Below, one piece after another: positions 11,053 to 20,534 of a stretch of DNA of 64,000 nt. Source of the DNA: Devosia sp. LC5 (GTDB lineage Bacteria; Pseudomonadota; Alphaproteobacteria; Rhizobiales; Devosiaceae); assembly GCF_000735585.1 (NCBI RefSeq), contig NZ_JNNO01000002.1, forward strand, positions 1-64,000, read 5' to 3'. How positions within the stretch are numbered: the first letter of the stretch is position 1; each line of letters opens with the position of its first letter. Under the pieces are notes generated by a model that saw only the letters and a program-made list of their open reading frames with translations, made no database searches and was not told where the DNA came from. A program made the position numbers and the translations under genes.

Positions 11053-12501
11053 TCATTCCGCCTTGGGCGGATAGGCCGCGTTGGTCTCCCCGCCATCGAT
11101 CAGGCGGATGGCATATTGCAGTTGGGCGTCTTCGGCCTTGTCGGCCGGCACATAGACTGAGGAGCCGACGGTGGTTTCTTCCTGGCCCTCGACCGTGATG
11201 TGCCCGGCCAGCCCGGCTTCACCGATGATCTCGTCACGGCCCTGCAATTCGGCCGGGACGGTCTGCTTGATCTCGATATCGGGGGTGATGCCCAGCGCCT
11301 GGATGGAGCGGTTGTTCGGCGTGTAATAGCGCGCCGTTGTCAGGCGCATGGCGCCATCGGGCCCAAGCGAGATGATCGACTGCACCGAACCCTTGCCGAA
11401 GGAGCGCGTGCCCACGACGGTTGCGCGCTTGTGATCCTGCAAGGCACCGGCGACGATTTCGGAGGCCGAAGCGGAGCCGCCATTGATCAGCACGACCAGC
11501 GGCACATCGGCCAGCTGCGCATCGAGCGCATCGGGCTGGGCGTCATAGCGGGCACTTTCCTCGGGAACACGGCCACGGGTCAGCACGACCGCGCCCTGCT
11601 TGAGGAAGGCGTCGGCGACATAGACCGACTGATCGACCAGGCCACCCGGATTGTTGCGCAGATCAAGGATGATGCCCTTGGGCGGCACATCCTTGCGCTC
11701 GGCATAGATGTCCTTGATGGCCTGCTGGATGCCGACGAACGCCTGTTCGGAGAAGCGCGACAGCCGCAGCACGGCAACGTCGCCCTCGCCTTCGGCTTCT
11801 CCGCCTTCCATGGACCAGCGCACGGCCCGCATGGCAATGGTGGCACGGGTCAATTCGAACTCGAGCGGATCGGGCACGCCTTCGCGGGCGACGGTGATTT
11901 TCACCGAGGTGCCCAGTGGGCCGCGCATCTTGGCAACGGCGTCATCGAGTACCATGCCCTGAACCGAGACGCCGTCAATGGCGACGATCAGGTCATTGGC
12001 CAGGATGCCGGCCCTGGCAGCGGGGGTATCGTCAATGGGGGAGACCACCTTGACGATGCCCTCTTCCATGGTGACTTCGATGCCCAGGCCCCCGAATTCG
12101 CCCGAGGTGTCCTCGCGCATTTCGTCGTAATCGGCGGGCGGCAGATAGCCCGAATGGGGATCGAGCGAAGTCAGCATGCCCTGGATGGCGGCGCGGATCA
12201 GCTCCTGCTCGTCGGGGGCATCGACATATTCGGCACGGATACGGTCGAAGATTTCCCCGAACAGATTGAGATCGGCATAGACTTCAAGCGGATCGCGCGG
12301 CTTTTCGGCCTTTTCCTCGGGCGTGGGTTCGGGCTGTTCGCCACCCGGAGCCGGTTCGGCCGGTGCCTGGTCGGGAGCCTGCTCGGCGGGAACCGGAGCT
12401 TCCTCGGCGGGTGCCGGGGCGGTTTCCTGCGCGAACAGGGTCGATGCGGGCAGCAGCAGCGCCAAAGTCAAGGCAGTGGCGCGGATGGTCGGAAAGCGCA
12501 T
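11053..12501 (-). CDS. ctpA: S41 family C-terminal processing protease
   Basis: 482 residues from the chosen ATG at 12501. A signal peptide (ALTLALLLPASTLFA) is followed by a Pro/Glu/Ala-rich linker (about residues 25-60), a PDZ domain around GGLGIEVTMEEGIVKVVSPI, and the S41 catalytic domain with the serine in GGSASASEIVAGAL and the lysine in RSFGKGSVQS. It is a periplasmic tail-specific protease, expected to control murein hydrolases or other envelope substrates. A longer frame upstream to 12609 only overlaps envC and lacks a signal. It starts 7 bp after the envC stop, so the two are co-transcribed. Confidence 0.94.
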   Translation of the reverse strand: MRFPTIRATALTLALLLPASTLFAQETAPAPAEEAPVPAEQAPDQAPAEPAPGGEQPEPTPEEKAEKPRDPLEVYADLNLFGEIFDRIRAEYVDAPDEQELIRAAIQGMLTSLDPHSGYLPPADYDEMREDTSGEFGGLGIEVTMEEGIVKVVSPIDDTPAARAGILANDLIVAIDGVSVQGMVLDDAVAKMRGPLGTSVKITVAREGVPDPLEFELTRATIAMRAVRWSMEGGEAEGEGDVAVLRLSRFSEQAFVGIQQAIKDIYAERKDVPPKGIILDLRNNPGGLVDQSVYVADAFLKQGAVVLTRGRVPEESARYDAQPDALDAQLADVPLVVLINGGSASASEIVAGALQDHKRATVVGTRSFGKGSVQSIISLGPDGAMRLTTARYYTPNNRSIQALGITPDIEIKQTVPAELQGRDEIIGEAGLAGHITVEGQEETTVGSSVYVPADKAEDAQLQYAIRLIDGGETNAAYPPKAE

Positions 12502-12508
12502 GAGGGTT

Positions 12509-13876
12509 CTATCCACTCTGTGTCGGGGTCGCCCACCATCCGGTCGGATCGAGGGGCTCGTTGTTTTGTCGCAGTTCAATATAAAGGGTCGGCTGGGAGT
12601 TGCCAGCATTGGTGGTTACGGTACGCCCAATTGTGCGTGATCCCATTGTGCCAAGGGGTTCGCCCATCAGCACGAACTGGCCGATATCGACGCTGACCGC
12701 ATCGAGCCCCGCCAGGAGCGTCGTATAGTTCTGGCCGGTATTGAGAATGATGATTTGGCCGTAATTGAGGTAGGGGCCTTTATAAAGCACCCAGCCATCG
12801 GCCGGGGCCACTACCTGCGCCTCGGCGCGGGTGACCACCGAGATGCCGTGCGAAATGCCGCCAAAGCCATCGCCGGCTCCATAATCGACCACATTGACGC
12901 CATTGGCGGGCATGGTGAGATAGCCCTTGGCATTGGCGAAGGGCATGGCAGGCTCGGTGCGGGCGCTATTGGCCAGGGCCACCCGGATCTGTTCGGGCGT
13001 CATGGTGACGGCGTTGGGATCGGCGGGCGCTGACGGCGTCTGCACCGCATTGGCCCGGGCCGACAGACTATCGATCAGGTCCTTGAGCGTGGTGGCGCGG
13101 GCGGCGAGCGCCACGGCTTCGGCTTCCTGGGCCGCCAATTCGCTCGAGCGGACATCGATGCCCTGTTTGCGGGCCGCGATGAGCGTGGCGATGCGGAGCT
13201 GTTCTTCCTCAAGTACTGAGAAATTGGCTTTGAGGGTGGCTTCCTCGGCGAGGGCGGATGCCTTGATATCGTTGAGCTGTTTGAGATCGGCCGTGACGGC
13301 ATCGGCCTTGGCGCGCAATTGCGGCACGATGGCAGAGATCAGGATAGCGCTGCGGGCTGAACCCAGAGCATCGTCCGGGTCGACGATCAGCGCGGGCGGC
13401 GGATTGAGCGAGATGCGCTCAAGGGCGGCCAGCACATTGGCGATCTCGGCATTGGAGCCGTCGAGCCGGCCGCGCACCTCGAGTTCGGAGACGATGAGCG
13501 TCGAGAGCCGTTCCTCGATGTCTGCGACTTCGATCTCGGCCATTTTGACGCGCTGGGCGGCGGCGATGAGGGCGGCGTTCTGCTTGGTGCGGTCACCTTC
13601 CATCTCGGCAATTTCGGCCTTGAGCGCATCGACCCGCTCCTGGCTGAGCGCGATCGAGGCTTCGACGGCTTCCAGATCGGTTTGAACGGCGGCGGGATCG
13701 GGCTCGGAGGCCGGGGGATTTGCGGCTTCAGGCGTCGCCGCCGGAGCTTCGGCCGGGGCGAGCGGTGGCGTCTGGGTCTGGGCGAGCAGAGGCAGCGAGG
13801 GCATAACCGCCAGCACCAGTGCTGCCAGCGCCCATCCCGGTTTGTTGCCCATCCTCTTGCCCGGCACTTTTGCCAT
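12509..13876 (-). CDS. envC: Murein hydrolase activator, EnvC family (degenerate LytM/M23)
   Basis: 455 residues from the ATG at 13876, which has GGAGA 6 bp upstream. There is a signal peptide (WALAALVLAVMPSLPLLAQ), a Pro/Ala segment, a long coiled coil (about residues 55-270), and a C-terminal LytM fold (about 330-455; HGISVVTRAEAQVVAPADGW). The zinc ligands of active M23 peptidases are absent: the usual HxH is replaced by TTLLAGL. That fits EnvC, which activates amidases at the division site rather than cutting murein itself. It leads the envC-ctpA-deacetylase-rppH series. A CtrA-like site lies about 75-90 bp upstream. Confidence 0.9.
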   Translation of the reverse strand: MAKVPGKRMGNKPGWALAALVLAVMPSLPLLAQTQTPPLAPAEAPAATPEAANPPASEPDPAAVQTDLEAVEASIALSQERVDALKAEIAEMEGDRTKQNAALIAAAQRVKMAEIEVADIEERLSTLIVSELEVRGRLDGSNAEIANVLAALERISLNPPPALIVDPDDALGSARSAILISAIVPQLRAKADAVTADLKQLNDIKASALAEEATLKANFSVLEEEQLRIATLIAARKQGIDVRSSELAAQEAEAVALAARATTLKDLIDSLSARANAVQTPSAPADPNAVTMTPEQIRVALANSARTEPAMPFANAKGYLTMPANGVNVVDYGAGDGFGGISHGISVVTRAEAQVVAPADGWVLYKGPYLNYGQIIILNTGQNYTTLLAGLDAVSVDIGQFVLMGEPLGTMGSRTIGRTVTTNAGNSQPTLYIELRQNNEPLDPTGWWATPTQSG

Positions 13877-13948
13877 GACATCTCCAGCAGCGGCGCCAGG
13901 CGCCCGAATCAATCGGGGCACCATAGCAAAGCCCCGGAAAACCAGAGG

Positions 13949-13966
13949 TTAACTCTGCTTAACCAT
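13949..13966 (+). promoter_or_regulatory. CtrA-like binding site upstream of envC
   Basis: TTAACTCTGCTTAACCAT contains TTAA, a 6-bp gap and TTAACCAT. The alphaproteobacterial cell-cycle regulator CtrA recognises TTAA-N7-TTAA and the half-site TTAACCAT; the gap here is one base short of canonical. It is also part of a symmetric GGTTAA-N6-TTAACC at 13947-13964. Its place in the envC promoter region suggests cell-cycle control of this division-related operon. Confidence 0.45.
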
Positions 13967-13987
13967 GTCGTGATTTTACGCGGCGAC

Positions 13988-14371
13988 TCAGATCGCGCTG
14001 GCAATATCGGTCTGGCTGAAATCATTGCCGACGAACAGGAGCGAGCAATTGCGCTCCTTGGCCAGGGCATAGGCAAAGCAATCGCCGAAATTGAGCCCGG
14101 CAGGATGGATGCCCTTGCCCCAGATCGCGTAGATTCTGCCCATCTGCCGGGCCGTTGCAGCATCGACTGGGACGATATCGAAATCCATCTGGTCGAAAAG
14201 GGCTTCCATTTTTGGCAGGATGCCGCGACCGGTGGCGACGATCAGAGCTTCCGACATTGTGGCGGCGGAGATGGCCAGGATGGTCGCATTTTCGAGCGCG
14301 GCCATGCAGGCAGGAGCCGTTGGCTCGTTGTTGATGATCGCCATCAAGGCTGAGGTATCGACGACGATCAC
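13988..14371 (-). CDS. vapC: PIN-domain ribonuclease toxin (VapC-like)
   Basis: 127 residues with the PIN acidic set in place: Asp5 in MIVVDTSAL, Glu41 in ATMSEAL, Asp97 in NFGDCFAYALA, and Asp117 in FVGNDF. VapC toxins are magnesium-dependent RNases, often cutting tRNA or rRNA. The start is GTG at 14371, overlapping the antitoxin stop as GTGA, so translation is coupled. It is the distal gene of the pair and lies upstream of the divisome gene envC. Confidence 0.9.
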   Translation of the reverse strand: MIVVDTSALMAIINNEPTAPACMAALENATILAISAATMSEALIVATGRGILPKMEALFDQMDFDIVPVDAATARQMGRIYAIWGKGIHPAGLNFGDCFAYALAKERNCSLLFVGNDFSQTDIASAI

Positions 14372-14628
14372 TGGGGCAGGCCATGCTCGTCATAGAGGAA
14401 GTCCTGGCTATGGGCGGCATCGGTGCCGTCGCCGTCGCTGGTCTTTCCAATGCCGACATAGGATTGCAGCACAGCGCGGCGCTGTTCCGGGGTCAGCCTT
14501 GCCGGCGCAATGGGTACGAGGCGCGCTACGGGATGGCCGTGCCGCGTGAGCACGACCTCGCTGCCGGCTTCCGCCTGCCGGACGAGGTCGGTCAATTGGC
14601 TCTTGGCATCGGTAACAGAAATTTCCAT
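14368..14628 (-). CDS. vapB: Type II antitoxin, Phd/YefM family
   Basis: 86 residues from ATG at 14628, which has GGAGGT 5-10 bp upstream. MEISVTDAKSQLTDLVRQ and the following VVLTRHGHPVARLVP are the classic Phd/YefM antitoxin N-terminal DNA-binding domain; the C-terminal tail (about residues 50-86) would bind the PIN toxin. The frame extends to 14661 but the added residues are not family-like. Phd-type antitoxins paired with PIN toxins are frequent in Rhizobiales. Confidence 0.88.
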   Translation of the reverse strand: MEISVTDAKSQLTDLVRQAEAGSEVVLTRHGHPVARLVPIAPARLTPEQRRAVLQSYVGIGKTSDGDGTDAAHSQDFLYDEHGLPQ

Positions 14629-14651
14629 GTCATACCTCCATCCATAAAATA

Positions 14652-14666
14652 GACCATCCAATGGTC
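14652..14666. promoter_or_regulatory. Inverted repeat, probable operator of the VapBC-like pair
   Basis: GACCAT-CCA-ATGGTC, a perfect 6-bp inverted repeat with a 3-bp spacer, 24 bp upstream of the antitoxin start and squeezed between it and the rlmH stop. Autorepression by the antitoxin-toxin complex at such a site is typical. On the minus strand it reads into TATTTT, a possible -10. Confidence 0.5.
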
Positions 14667-14670
14667 CATT

Positions 14671-15153
14671 TCAATCGCCGCGGTGGTAGGGGTGGCCGGA
14701 GAGGATAGTGGTGGCGCGGTAGAGCTGTTCGGCCAGCATGATGCGGACCAGTTGGTGCGGCCAGGTGAGGGGGGAAAAGCTCAGGACGAGATCGGCGGCA
14801 GAGACGAAGGCGGGATCGAGCCCATCGGCGCCGCCGATGATGAAGCTGGCCGCGGGACGGCCATCGTCGCGCCAGCGGCCGATCTGGTTGGCGAAGGCTT
14901 CCGAGCCGATGGCTTTGCCGCGCTCGTCGAGCGCCACGATGATGCCGTCGGGCAAGGCGGCGCGCAGGGCTTTGGCCTCGTCGGCCTTGCGGCTGGCCGA
15001 GGAGCCGGAGCGGGATTCGGTGAGTTCGATGACATCGAAACCGGTCAAGGCCAGCGGCTTGCCGCCGCCGATGGCGCGATCAAGATAGCGCGCCACCATT
15101 TCCCGTTCGGGCCCGGCCTTCATCCGGCCGACAGCCGCGATTGCTACCCGCAT
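14671..15153 (-). CDS. rlmH: 23S rRNA (pseudouridine1915-N3)-methyltransferase RlmH
   Basis: 160 residues, the standard length of this SPOUT-class enzyme. SAM-binding knot features are visible: ALDERGKAIGSEAFA, SFIIGGADGLDPAF, and the C-terminal LAEQLYRATTILSGHPYHR. It methylates pseudouridine 1915 in helix 69 of 23S rRNA. It starts 9 bp after rsfS, the usual neighbour, and both act on the large ribosomal subunit. Confidence 0.97.
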   Translation of the reverse strand: MRVAIAAVGRMKAGPEREMVARYLDRAIGGGKPLALTGFDVIELTESRSGSSASRKADEAKALRAALPDGIIVALDERGKAIGSEAFANQIGRWRDDGRPAASFIIGGADGLDPAFVSAADLVLSFSPLTWPHQLVRIMLAEQLYRATTILSGHPYHRGD

Positions 15154-15162
15154 GCCGGACGC

Positions 15163-15555
15163 TTAGTGGGCGTCGGCAGCGAAGTCCGCCTGCCACATCT
15201 TTTCGATGTTGTAGAACTCGCGCACTTCGGGGCGGAAGATGTGGACAATGACATCGCCGGCATCGACCAGGACCCAATCGCAATGGGGCAGACCCTCAAT
15301 ACGCGGCTTGCCGTGGCCAGCATCGCGCAGGGCGTTGACCAACTGGTCGGCCACGGCGCCGACATGGCGCTGCGAACGGCCGGAAGCAACCACCATGTGG
15401 TCGGCCAGCGAGGATTTGCCGGTAATGTCGACGGCAACGATTTCCTCGGCCTTGGCATCGTCAAGGCATTCAAGGATGACATCGATCATCGGGCGTTCCG
15501 GGGCGGAAATGGGGGCCTCGGCGTGGGGAGAGGTGTTCTCGGGCAGCGCGGCCAT
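15163..15555 (-). CDS. rsfS: Ribosomal silencing factor RsfS
   Basis: 130 residues from ATG at 15555 (GGAAGG 9-15 bp upstream); an alternative in-frame ATG at 15576 exists. The Iojap/RsfS core runs from about residue 23: DVILECLDDAKAEEIVAVDI, then DHMVVASGRSQRHV, DWVLVDAGDVIVHIF and REFYNIEKMW. RsfS binds uL14 and keeps the 50S subunit from joining 30S when nutrients are short. The 158 bp upstream, before nadD, holds a possible minus-strand promoter (TTGCGA-N18-ATATTG), seen only by eye. Confidence 0.95.
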   Translation of the reverse strand: MAALPENTSPHAEAPISAPERPMIDVILECLDDAKAEEIVAVDITGKSSLADHMVVASGRSQRHVGAVADQLVNALRDAGHGKPRIEGLPHCDWVLVDAGDVIVHIFRPEVREFYNIEKMWQADFAADAH

Positions 15556-15733
15556 CAGCAATGGCCTTCCGCCCATGCTCGTGCATGGGTCATGCGTGGG
15601 GTCAGCATCCTTGGTTGTTGATCGGAATGTGCAGGCGTCTTTGCAAACGGCAAGCAGTCAGTTCCTTGATTGGTGAGTTTAATCACACGACAGCAATATG
15701 CGCTTTTGAGGCGGTTTTCGCAAGGTAGGCCGC

Positions 15734-16375
15734 TCACTTTGCAGTTTCACGACGGCGCCGTGCTCTTATTGCCGAAGAAGACAGGGGCGACTGGCGGCCA
15801 TGCAGGTAGATCCAGGCCGGGGGCGGCAGACTGGCGAGGCGGCTGGCATCCTCTTCATCGATCCGGTAGCGGCTTAGCGCAATACCGGCCCGGGAGGCCG
15901 GGGCGAGGCGGGAGGAGCCGGGGCGGACATAGACGGCCATGGGTACCATGGCGGCGATATCGCGCCAGCGTTCCCAGCGGTGGAAGTCGACGAGATTGTC
16001 GGCGCCCATGATCCAGACGAAGCGCCGGTCGGGCATGGCCGTGGTGAGGAAGCGGATGGTCTGCCAGGAATAGGTGAAGCCATAGGCAGCCTCAAAGCCG
16101 GTGACGCGGACGCGCGGATCGGTGAGGAGAGTGCGCGCAGCGGTGACGCGGTCGGCCAAGGGCGCGAGTTCGTTGTGGTTTTTCAGCGGGTTACCCGGCG
16201 TCACCATGACCCAGACAGCTTCGAGCTGCAGGCGGCGCATTGTCTCCTCGATGACCAGTCGATGGCCCTCGTGGATGGGGTTGAAGCTGCCACCGAACAG
16301 GCCGATGCGCATGCCCGCCGCGGAGGGAGGCAGTTCGGTAATGCCGGAAATACGGAGCGGAGCGCGGAGGGTCAA
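15734..16375 (-). CDS. nadD: Nicotinate-nucleotide adenylyltransferase
   Basis: Up to 213 residues. The nucleotidyltransferase motif GGSFNPIHEGH lies near residue 28 and the C-terminal SSSAIR near residue 200; WIMGADNLVDFHRWERW is characteristic of NadD. The enzyme makes deamido-NAD from nicotinate mononucleotide and ATP. The start is uncertain: TTG at 16375 is the longest, while ATG at 16312 (MRIGLFGG) gives a protein closer to family length. It lies directly after proA in the obg-proB-proA-nadD-rsfS-rlmH arrangement typical of this group. Confidence 0.94.
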   Translation of the reverse strand: MTLRAPLRISGITELPPSAAGMRIGLFGGSFNPIHEGHRLVIEETMRRLQLEAVWVMVTPGNPLKNHNELAPLADRVTAARTLLTDPRVRVTGFEAAYGFTYSWQTIRFLTTAMPDRRFVWIMGADNLVDFHRWERWRDIAAMVPMAVYVRPGSSRLAPASRAGIALSRYRIDEEDASRLASLPPPAWIYLHGRQSPLSSSAIRARRRRETAK

Positions 16376-16381
16376 ATGGAG

Positions 16382-17662
16382 CTAAGGCCTCGTCTGACCG
16401 TTGCCGCGGACGCGATATTTGAAGCTGGTCAGTTGTTCGACGCCGACTGGGCCGCGGGCGTGCATTTTGCCGGTGGCGATGCCGATTTCGCCACCGAAAC
16501 CGAATTCGCCGCCATCGGCGAATTGGGTGGAGGCGTTGTGCAGAAGAATGGCGCTGTCGATTTCGTTGAAAAATTTCTCAACGGCTTCAAGGTCTTCGGC
16601 GATGATCGCTTCGGTGTGGTGGCTCGAATAGGTTTCGATATGGGCGATGGCGTCCTCGATGCTGTCGACCACCTTTACCGAGATAATCGCGTCCTCATAT
16701 TCGGTGCGCCAATCCGCTTCAGTGGCCGTTTTGGTTAACGGACTGTTAGCGTTGACGATAGCATCGCCGCGTATTTCGCACCCTTTTGCCATCAAGGCGT
16801 CAAGGATGGGATTGAGATGGGTGCCGACCACGTCGCGATGCACGAGCAGGGTCTCGGCGGCACCGCAAACGCCAGTGCGGCGCATCTTGGCATTGAGGGT
16901 CACGCTCACCGCTTTTTCGAGGTCGGCCGACTTGTCGATATAGACATGCACGATGCCTTCGAGATGGGCGAAGACCGGCACGCGGGCTTCATCCTGGACG
17001 CGGGCAACCAGGGTCTTGCCACCACGGGGCACGATGACGTCGATATTGCCGTCCAGCCCCTTGAGCATTTCTCCCACGGCGGCGCGGTCGGTGGTGGGAA
17101 CGAGCTGGATGCATTCGACGGGCAGGCCCGCCAGGTGCAGGCCATCGAGCATGCAATCGACAATGGCGCGGCTGGAATGGAAACTGTCGCTGCCGCCACG
17201 CAGGATGACGGCATTGCCCGATTTGATGCAGAGCGCGCCGGCGTCGGCCGTGACATTGGGACGTGATTCAAAGATCACGCCGATAACGCCGAGCGGGGTG
17301 CGGACGCGCTCGATATGCAGGCCATTGGGCCGGTCCCATTCGGCAATTTTGGCGCCGACGGGGTCGGGCAGTTCGGCAATGGTTTTGACCGCGGCGATAA
17401 TGCCGTCAATGCGGGCATCATTGAGTTCGAGCCGGTCGAGAAAGGCGGTGGAAATGCCCTTGGTGCGGGCGGCGTCCATGTCCTTGGCATTGGCGAGGAG
17501 GATTGCCTTGCGATGGGCATTGATGGCGCCAGCCGCGGTCAAAAGCGCCGTGCGTTTCTGCTCGGGCGTGGCGAGGGCGAGCCGGCGCGCGGCCATGCGG
17601 GCATTGCGGCCCAGCTCGGCCATGATCTCGTTCAGCGATTTGCCGGCTTCAAGCGCGCTCAC
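16382..17662 (-). CDS. proA: Gamma-glutamyl phosphate reductase
   Basis: 426 residues, aldehyde-dehydrogenase-like fold. The catalytic cysteine is in [33 protein letters not shown] and [11 protein letters not shown] are family motifs. It reduces gamma-glutamyl phosphate to glutamate semialdehyde with NADPH, the second step of proline synthesis. The start is GTG at 17662, 14 bp inside the 3' end of proB, so the two are translationally coupled. Confidence 0.97.
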   Translation of the reverse strand: MSALEAGKSLNEIMAELGRNARMAARRLALATPEQKRTALLTAAGAINAHRKAILLANAKDMDAARTKGISTAFLDRLELNDARIDGIIAAVKTIAELPDPVGAKIAEWDRPNGLHIERVRTPLGVIGVIFESRPNVTADAGALCIKSGNAVILRGGSDSFHSSRAIVDCMLDGLHLAGLPVECIQLVPTTDRAAVGEMLKGLDGNIDVIVPRGGKTLVARVQDEARVPVFAHLEGIVHVYIDKSADLEKAVSVTLNAKMRRTGVCGAAETLLVHRDVVGTHLNPILDALMAKGCEIRGDAIVNANSPLTKTATEADWRTEYEDAIISVKVVDSIEDAIAHIETYSSHHTEAIIAEDLEAVEKFFNEIDSAILLHNASTQFADGGEFGFGGEIGIATGKMHARGPVGVEQLTSFKYRVRGNGQTRP

Positions 17663-18791
17663 TGCTGCTCTCCTCTTGGCTGCCTACCAGCACGAGATTG
17701 TCGCGATGCACAAGGGCGGCGCGATTGCCGGCGCCCAGAATTTCGATCACCGCATCGCTGCGTTTGCCCATGACAAGGCGGGATTCGTCACTATCGAGGC
17801 CGGCCAAGCCCCGGGCGATTTCCACGCCCTCGGGATTGGTCACCGCAATGGTGTCGCCGCGTTCGAAGTCGCCGGAAACCTTGGTGACGCCGATGGGCAG
17901 CAGGGATTTGCCGGTCAGCAGGGCTTTCGCCGCGCCGGCATCGACCTGGAGACTTCCCGCGACGGCCAGCGTGCCCATGATCCAGCGCTTGCGCGCCTGC
18001 GCCCGGCTGCGGGCGGGATGGAACAGGGTGTGGCGGGCGCCTGTCGTCAGGGCCTTGAGCGGATGGGCTTCGGTGCCCTTGGCGATAATCATGGCCGTGC
18101 CGGCATGGGTGGCGATCTTGCCGGCTTCGACCTTGGTGGTCATGCCGCCGCGCGACAGATGGCTTGCGGCGCCCCCGGCCATGGCTTCGATAGAGGGGGT
18201 GATGGCGGAGACTTCGGAGAGGTGAATGGCCGAAGAATCCCTGGCGGGCGGGGCGGTATAGAGCCCATCGATATCGGAGAGCAGGATGAGGCAATCGGCC
18301 TCGATCATGGTGGCAACGCGGGCCGACAGACGATCATTGTCGCCATAGCGGATTTCGGCGGTGGCGACGCTGTCATTCTCGTTGATGATCGGTACGGCGC
18401 CCAAGCCCAAAAGGGTGGCAATCGTGGTGCGGGCGTTGAGGTAATAGCGCCGCTCTTCGGTGATATTGGGGGTGATCAGGATCTGCCCGGTGACGATTGC
18501 GTGGCGGCCCAGCGCCTCGGCCCAGGCTTGGCTCAGGGCAATCTGGCCGGCGCTGGCAGCGGCCTGGCTCTGTTCGAGCGTCAGGGTCAGCGCGTCGAGG
18601 CCCAAGCGGCCCCGGCCCAGCGCAATGGCGCCGGAGGAGACGATGACCACTTCGCTTCCCTCGGCCTTGAGGGCGGCAATATCGGCGGCCAGATCGGCCA
18701 GCCAGCCGGCACGCAGCCTGCCCTGCTTGTCGACAAGCAGGGCCGAGCCGATCTTGATGGTCAGGCGCTTATAGGGCGCTAGGGCGTTCAT
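17649..18791 (-). CDS. proB: Glutamate 5-kinase
   Basis: 380 residues. The amino-acid-kinase domain (about 1-265) includes [38 protein letters not shown] and [17 protein letters not shown]; a C-terminal PUA domain (about 280-370) follows. It phosphorylates glutamate to start proline synthesis and is the feedback-inhibited step. A REP-like palindrome separates it from obg upstream, so it may have its own promoter or be read through from obg. Confidence 0.97.
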   Translation of the reverse strand: MNALAPYKRLTIKIGSALLVDKQGRLRAGWLADLAADIAALKAEGSEVVIVSSGAIALGRGRLGLDALTLTLEQSQAAASAGQIALSQAWAEALGRHAIVTGQILITPNITEERRYYLNARTTIATLLGLGAVPIINENDSVATAEIRYGDNDRLSARVATMIEADCLILLSDIDGLYTAPPARDSSAIHLSEVSAITPSIEAMAGGAASHLSRGGMTTKVEAGKIATHAGTAMIIAKGTEAHPLKALTTGARHTLFHPARSRAQARKRWIMGTLAVAGSLQVDAGAAKALLTGKSLLPIGVTKVSGDFERGDTIAVTNPEGVEIARGLAGLDSDESRLVMGKRSDAVIEILGAGNRAALVHRDNLVLVGSQEESSSERA

Positions 18792-18812
18792 TTCGTCGCG
18801 GACTCGATCTGC

Positions 18813-18939
18813 TTACCTCGCCCTTTGGGGGAGACCCTTTTGGGTCGGGTGAGGGGGCCTCTTCTAGATGCGATGCGGAGGAAAGGCCCCCTCACCCGGC
18901 GCTGCGCGCCGACCTCTCCCCCAAAGGGGGAGGTGAGAA
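18813..18939. repeat. REP-like palindromic intergenic element
   Basis: Between obg and proB. Two 15-base perfect arms, CGGGTGAGGGGGCCT at 18846-18860 and AGGCCCCCTCACCCG at 18884-18898, lie inside a larger imperfect palindrome whose ends read CCTCGCCCTTTGGGGGAG and CTCTCCCCCAAAGGGGGAGG. A small GGCGC-TGC-GCGCC hairpin sits at 18898-18910. This design matches the short dispersed palindromes found between genes in many Rhizobiales. It may also act as a transcript-end structure for obg. Confidence 0.75.
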
Positions 18940-18957
18940 GGGCCTGCCCAGGGATCA

Positions 18958-20001
18958 TCACGGAACCCAATTGGGTTCGATCTTGCGGCGGGCGGCTTCG
19001 ACCTTGGCGGCTTTCTCGGCGTCGAGGACCCCGACAATATCGTAGAGCACCTGATCGACACCCTGGCCGGTGACGCCCGAGACCAGCAGCACATCGGCTT
19101 TGCTGGCCTTTTTCAGCACTTTGACCTTTTCCTTGAGCTCGTCGGGATCGATGGCGTCGATCTTGTTGAGCACGACCAGCTCGGGCTTGTCGCCCAGGCG
19201 CTCGTCATAGGCGGTCAGCTCGCCGCGAATGGTCTTGTAGGCGCCCTTGATATCGTCCTGGGTGCCATCGATGAGATGGACCAGAACGCCGCAGCGCTCG
19301 ACATGGCCCAGGAACCGGTCGCCAATGCCGGCGCCCTCACTGGCGCCCTCGATCAGGCCGGGCAGGTCGGCCAGCACGAAATCGCGCTCGCCGATCGAGA
19401 CCACGCCCAGATTGGGATGGAGCGTGGTGAAGGGATAACCGGCAATCTTGGGCTTGGCGGCCGAAACGGCAGCCAGGAATGTCGATTTGCCCGCATTGGG
19501 CAGACCGACCAGACCCGCATCGGCAATCAGCTTGAGCCGCAACCAGATCCATTTTTCGACGCCCACCTGGCCCGGATTGGCATGGCGGGGCGCCTGATTG
19601 GAGCTGGTCTTGAAATGGGCATTGCCGAAGCCGCCATTGCCGCCCGAGAGCAGCACGATGCGCTGGCCCACCTCGGTCAGATCGGCGATCAGGGTTTCAT
19701 TGTCGTCTTCAAACACCTGGGTGCCCACGGGCACACGCAAAATGGTATGGGCGCCATCGGCGCCGGTGCGGTTCTTGCCCATGCCATGGGTGCCGGTGCT
19801 GGCCTTGAAATGCTGCTGATAGCGATAGTCGATCAGGGTATTGAGCCCGTCGACGCATTCGACCACGACGTCGCCGCCGCGCCCGCCATTGCCGCCATTG
19901 GGGCCGCCGAATTCGACAAACTTTTCGCGCAGGAACGACACGGAGCCGGCCCCGCCATCGCCGGAGCGCACAAAGATCTTGGCCTGATCAAGGAATTTCA
20001 T
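18958..20001 (-). CDS. obg: GTPase Obg/CgtA
   Basis: 347 residues from ATG at 20001. The glycine-rich Obg domain ([19 protein letters not shown]..., about 1-158) precedes the G domain (about 160-330): G1 [10 protein letters not shown]3 [11 protein letters not shown]4 NKID, with SGVTGQG further on. Obg assists late 50S assembly and links to the stringent response. The frame is open to 20259, but that extension only overlaps the preceding acetyltransferase gene; the ATG overlaps that gene's stop as ATGA. The C-terminal extension is short (ending KIEPNWVP), as in other alphaproteobacteria. Confidence 0.97.
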   Translation of the reverse strand: MKFLDQAKIFVRSGDGGAGSVSFLREKFVEFGGPNGGNGGRGGDVVVECVDGLNTLIDYRYQQHFKASTGTHGMGKNRTGADGAHTILRVPVGTQVFEDDNETLIADLTEVGQRIVLLSGGNGGFGNAHFKTSSNQAPRHANPGQVGVEKWIWLRLKLIADAGLVGLPNAGKSTFLAAVSAAKPKIAGYPFTTLHPNLGVVSIGERDFVLADLPGLIEGASEGAGIGDRFLGHVERCGVLVHLIDGTQDDIKGAYKTIRGELTAYDERLGDKPELVVLNKIDAIDPDELKEKVKVLKKASKADVLLVSGVTGQGVDQVLYDIVGVLDAEKAAKVEAARRKIEPNWVP

Positions 20002-20534
20002 GGTGTACGGGCCTTCCAGACGCTCTGCGTCAATTCTGTGTCGATATGCTCTACCTCGGCGCCGCGCGCAAGGCAGAGCAGGCTTGAGCGGCCGGTTTCG
20101 GTAAATCCAAGTTTGTTCTGGACTGCCAAAGAGGCCGCATTGAAATAGAAAACGCCCGAATAGACCACGGGTGCGTTGGTGGTGGCGAAAAACCAGTCGA
20201 GACTGGCACTTGCCGCTTCGGTCATGATGCCGCGGTTCCAGAAGGGGCGGCCGAGCCAATAGCCAAATATAGGTCCCTTGGGGCCGCGATGAAACCCGAC
20301 ATGGCCGGCAAAGCCTTCGCCGGGCAATTCAATGGTGAAATTGGTTTCCCCGACCGGCAGATTGGGCGTGCGGGTGCGCAGCCAGGCCCTGGCATCGGAC
20401 AGGCGATAGGGAAAGGGTACGCGCGCCAAATTCCCCGCGACGTCGAAATCGTTGAGATAGCGCGCAATATCCTCGGCGTCGCCCATTTCGGGTTGGCGCA
20501 GCACGAAGCGCGATGAATAAAGACGCGGGATCAT
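19998..20534 (-). CDS. GNAT N-acetyltransferase (RimJ/RimL-like), third of three
   Basis: 178 residues from ATG at 20534. [21 protein letters not shown] at the start, [18 protein letters not shown] in the acetyl-CoA-binding region and [17 protein letters not shown] near the end are those of RimJ/RimL-type acetyltransferases, which modify protein N-termini or small amines. The start overlaps the previous acetyltransferase's stop (ATGA), and its own stop overlaps the obg start (ATGA). The substrate is unknown. A GNAT gene just before obg is common in Rhizobiales; the triplicate is less so. Confidence 0.88.
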   Translation of the reverse strand: MIPRLYSSRFVLRQPEMGDAEDIARYLNDFDVAGNLARVPFPYRLSDARAWLRTRTPNLPVGETNFTIELPGEGFAGHVGFHRGPKGPIFGYWLGRPFWNRGIMTEAASASLDWFFATTNAPVVYSGVFYFNAASLAVQNKLGFTETGRSSLLCLARGAEVEHIDTELTQSVWKARTP

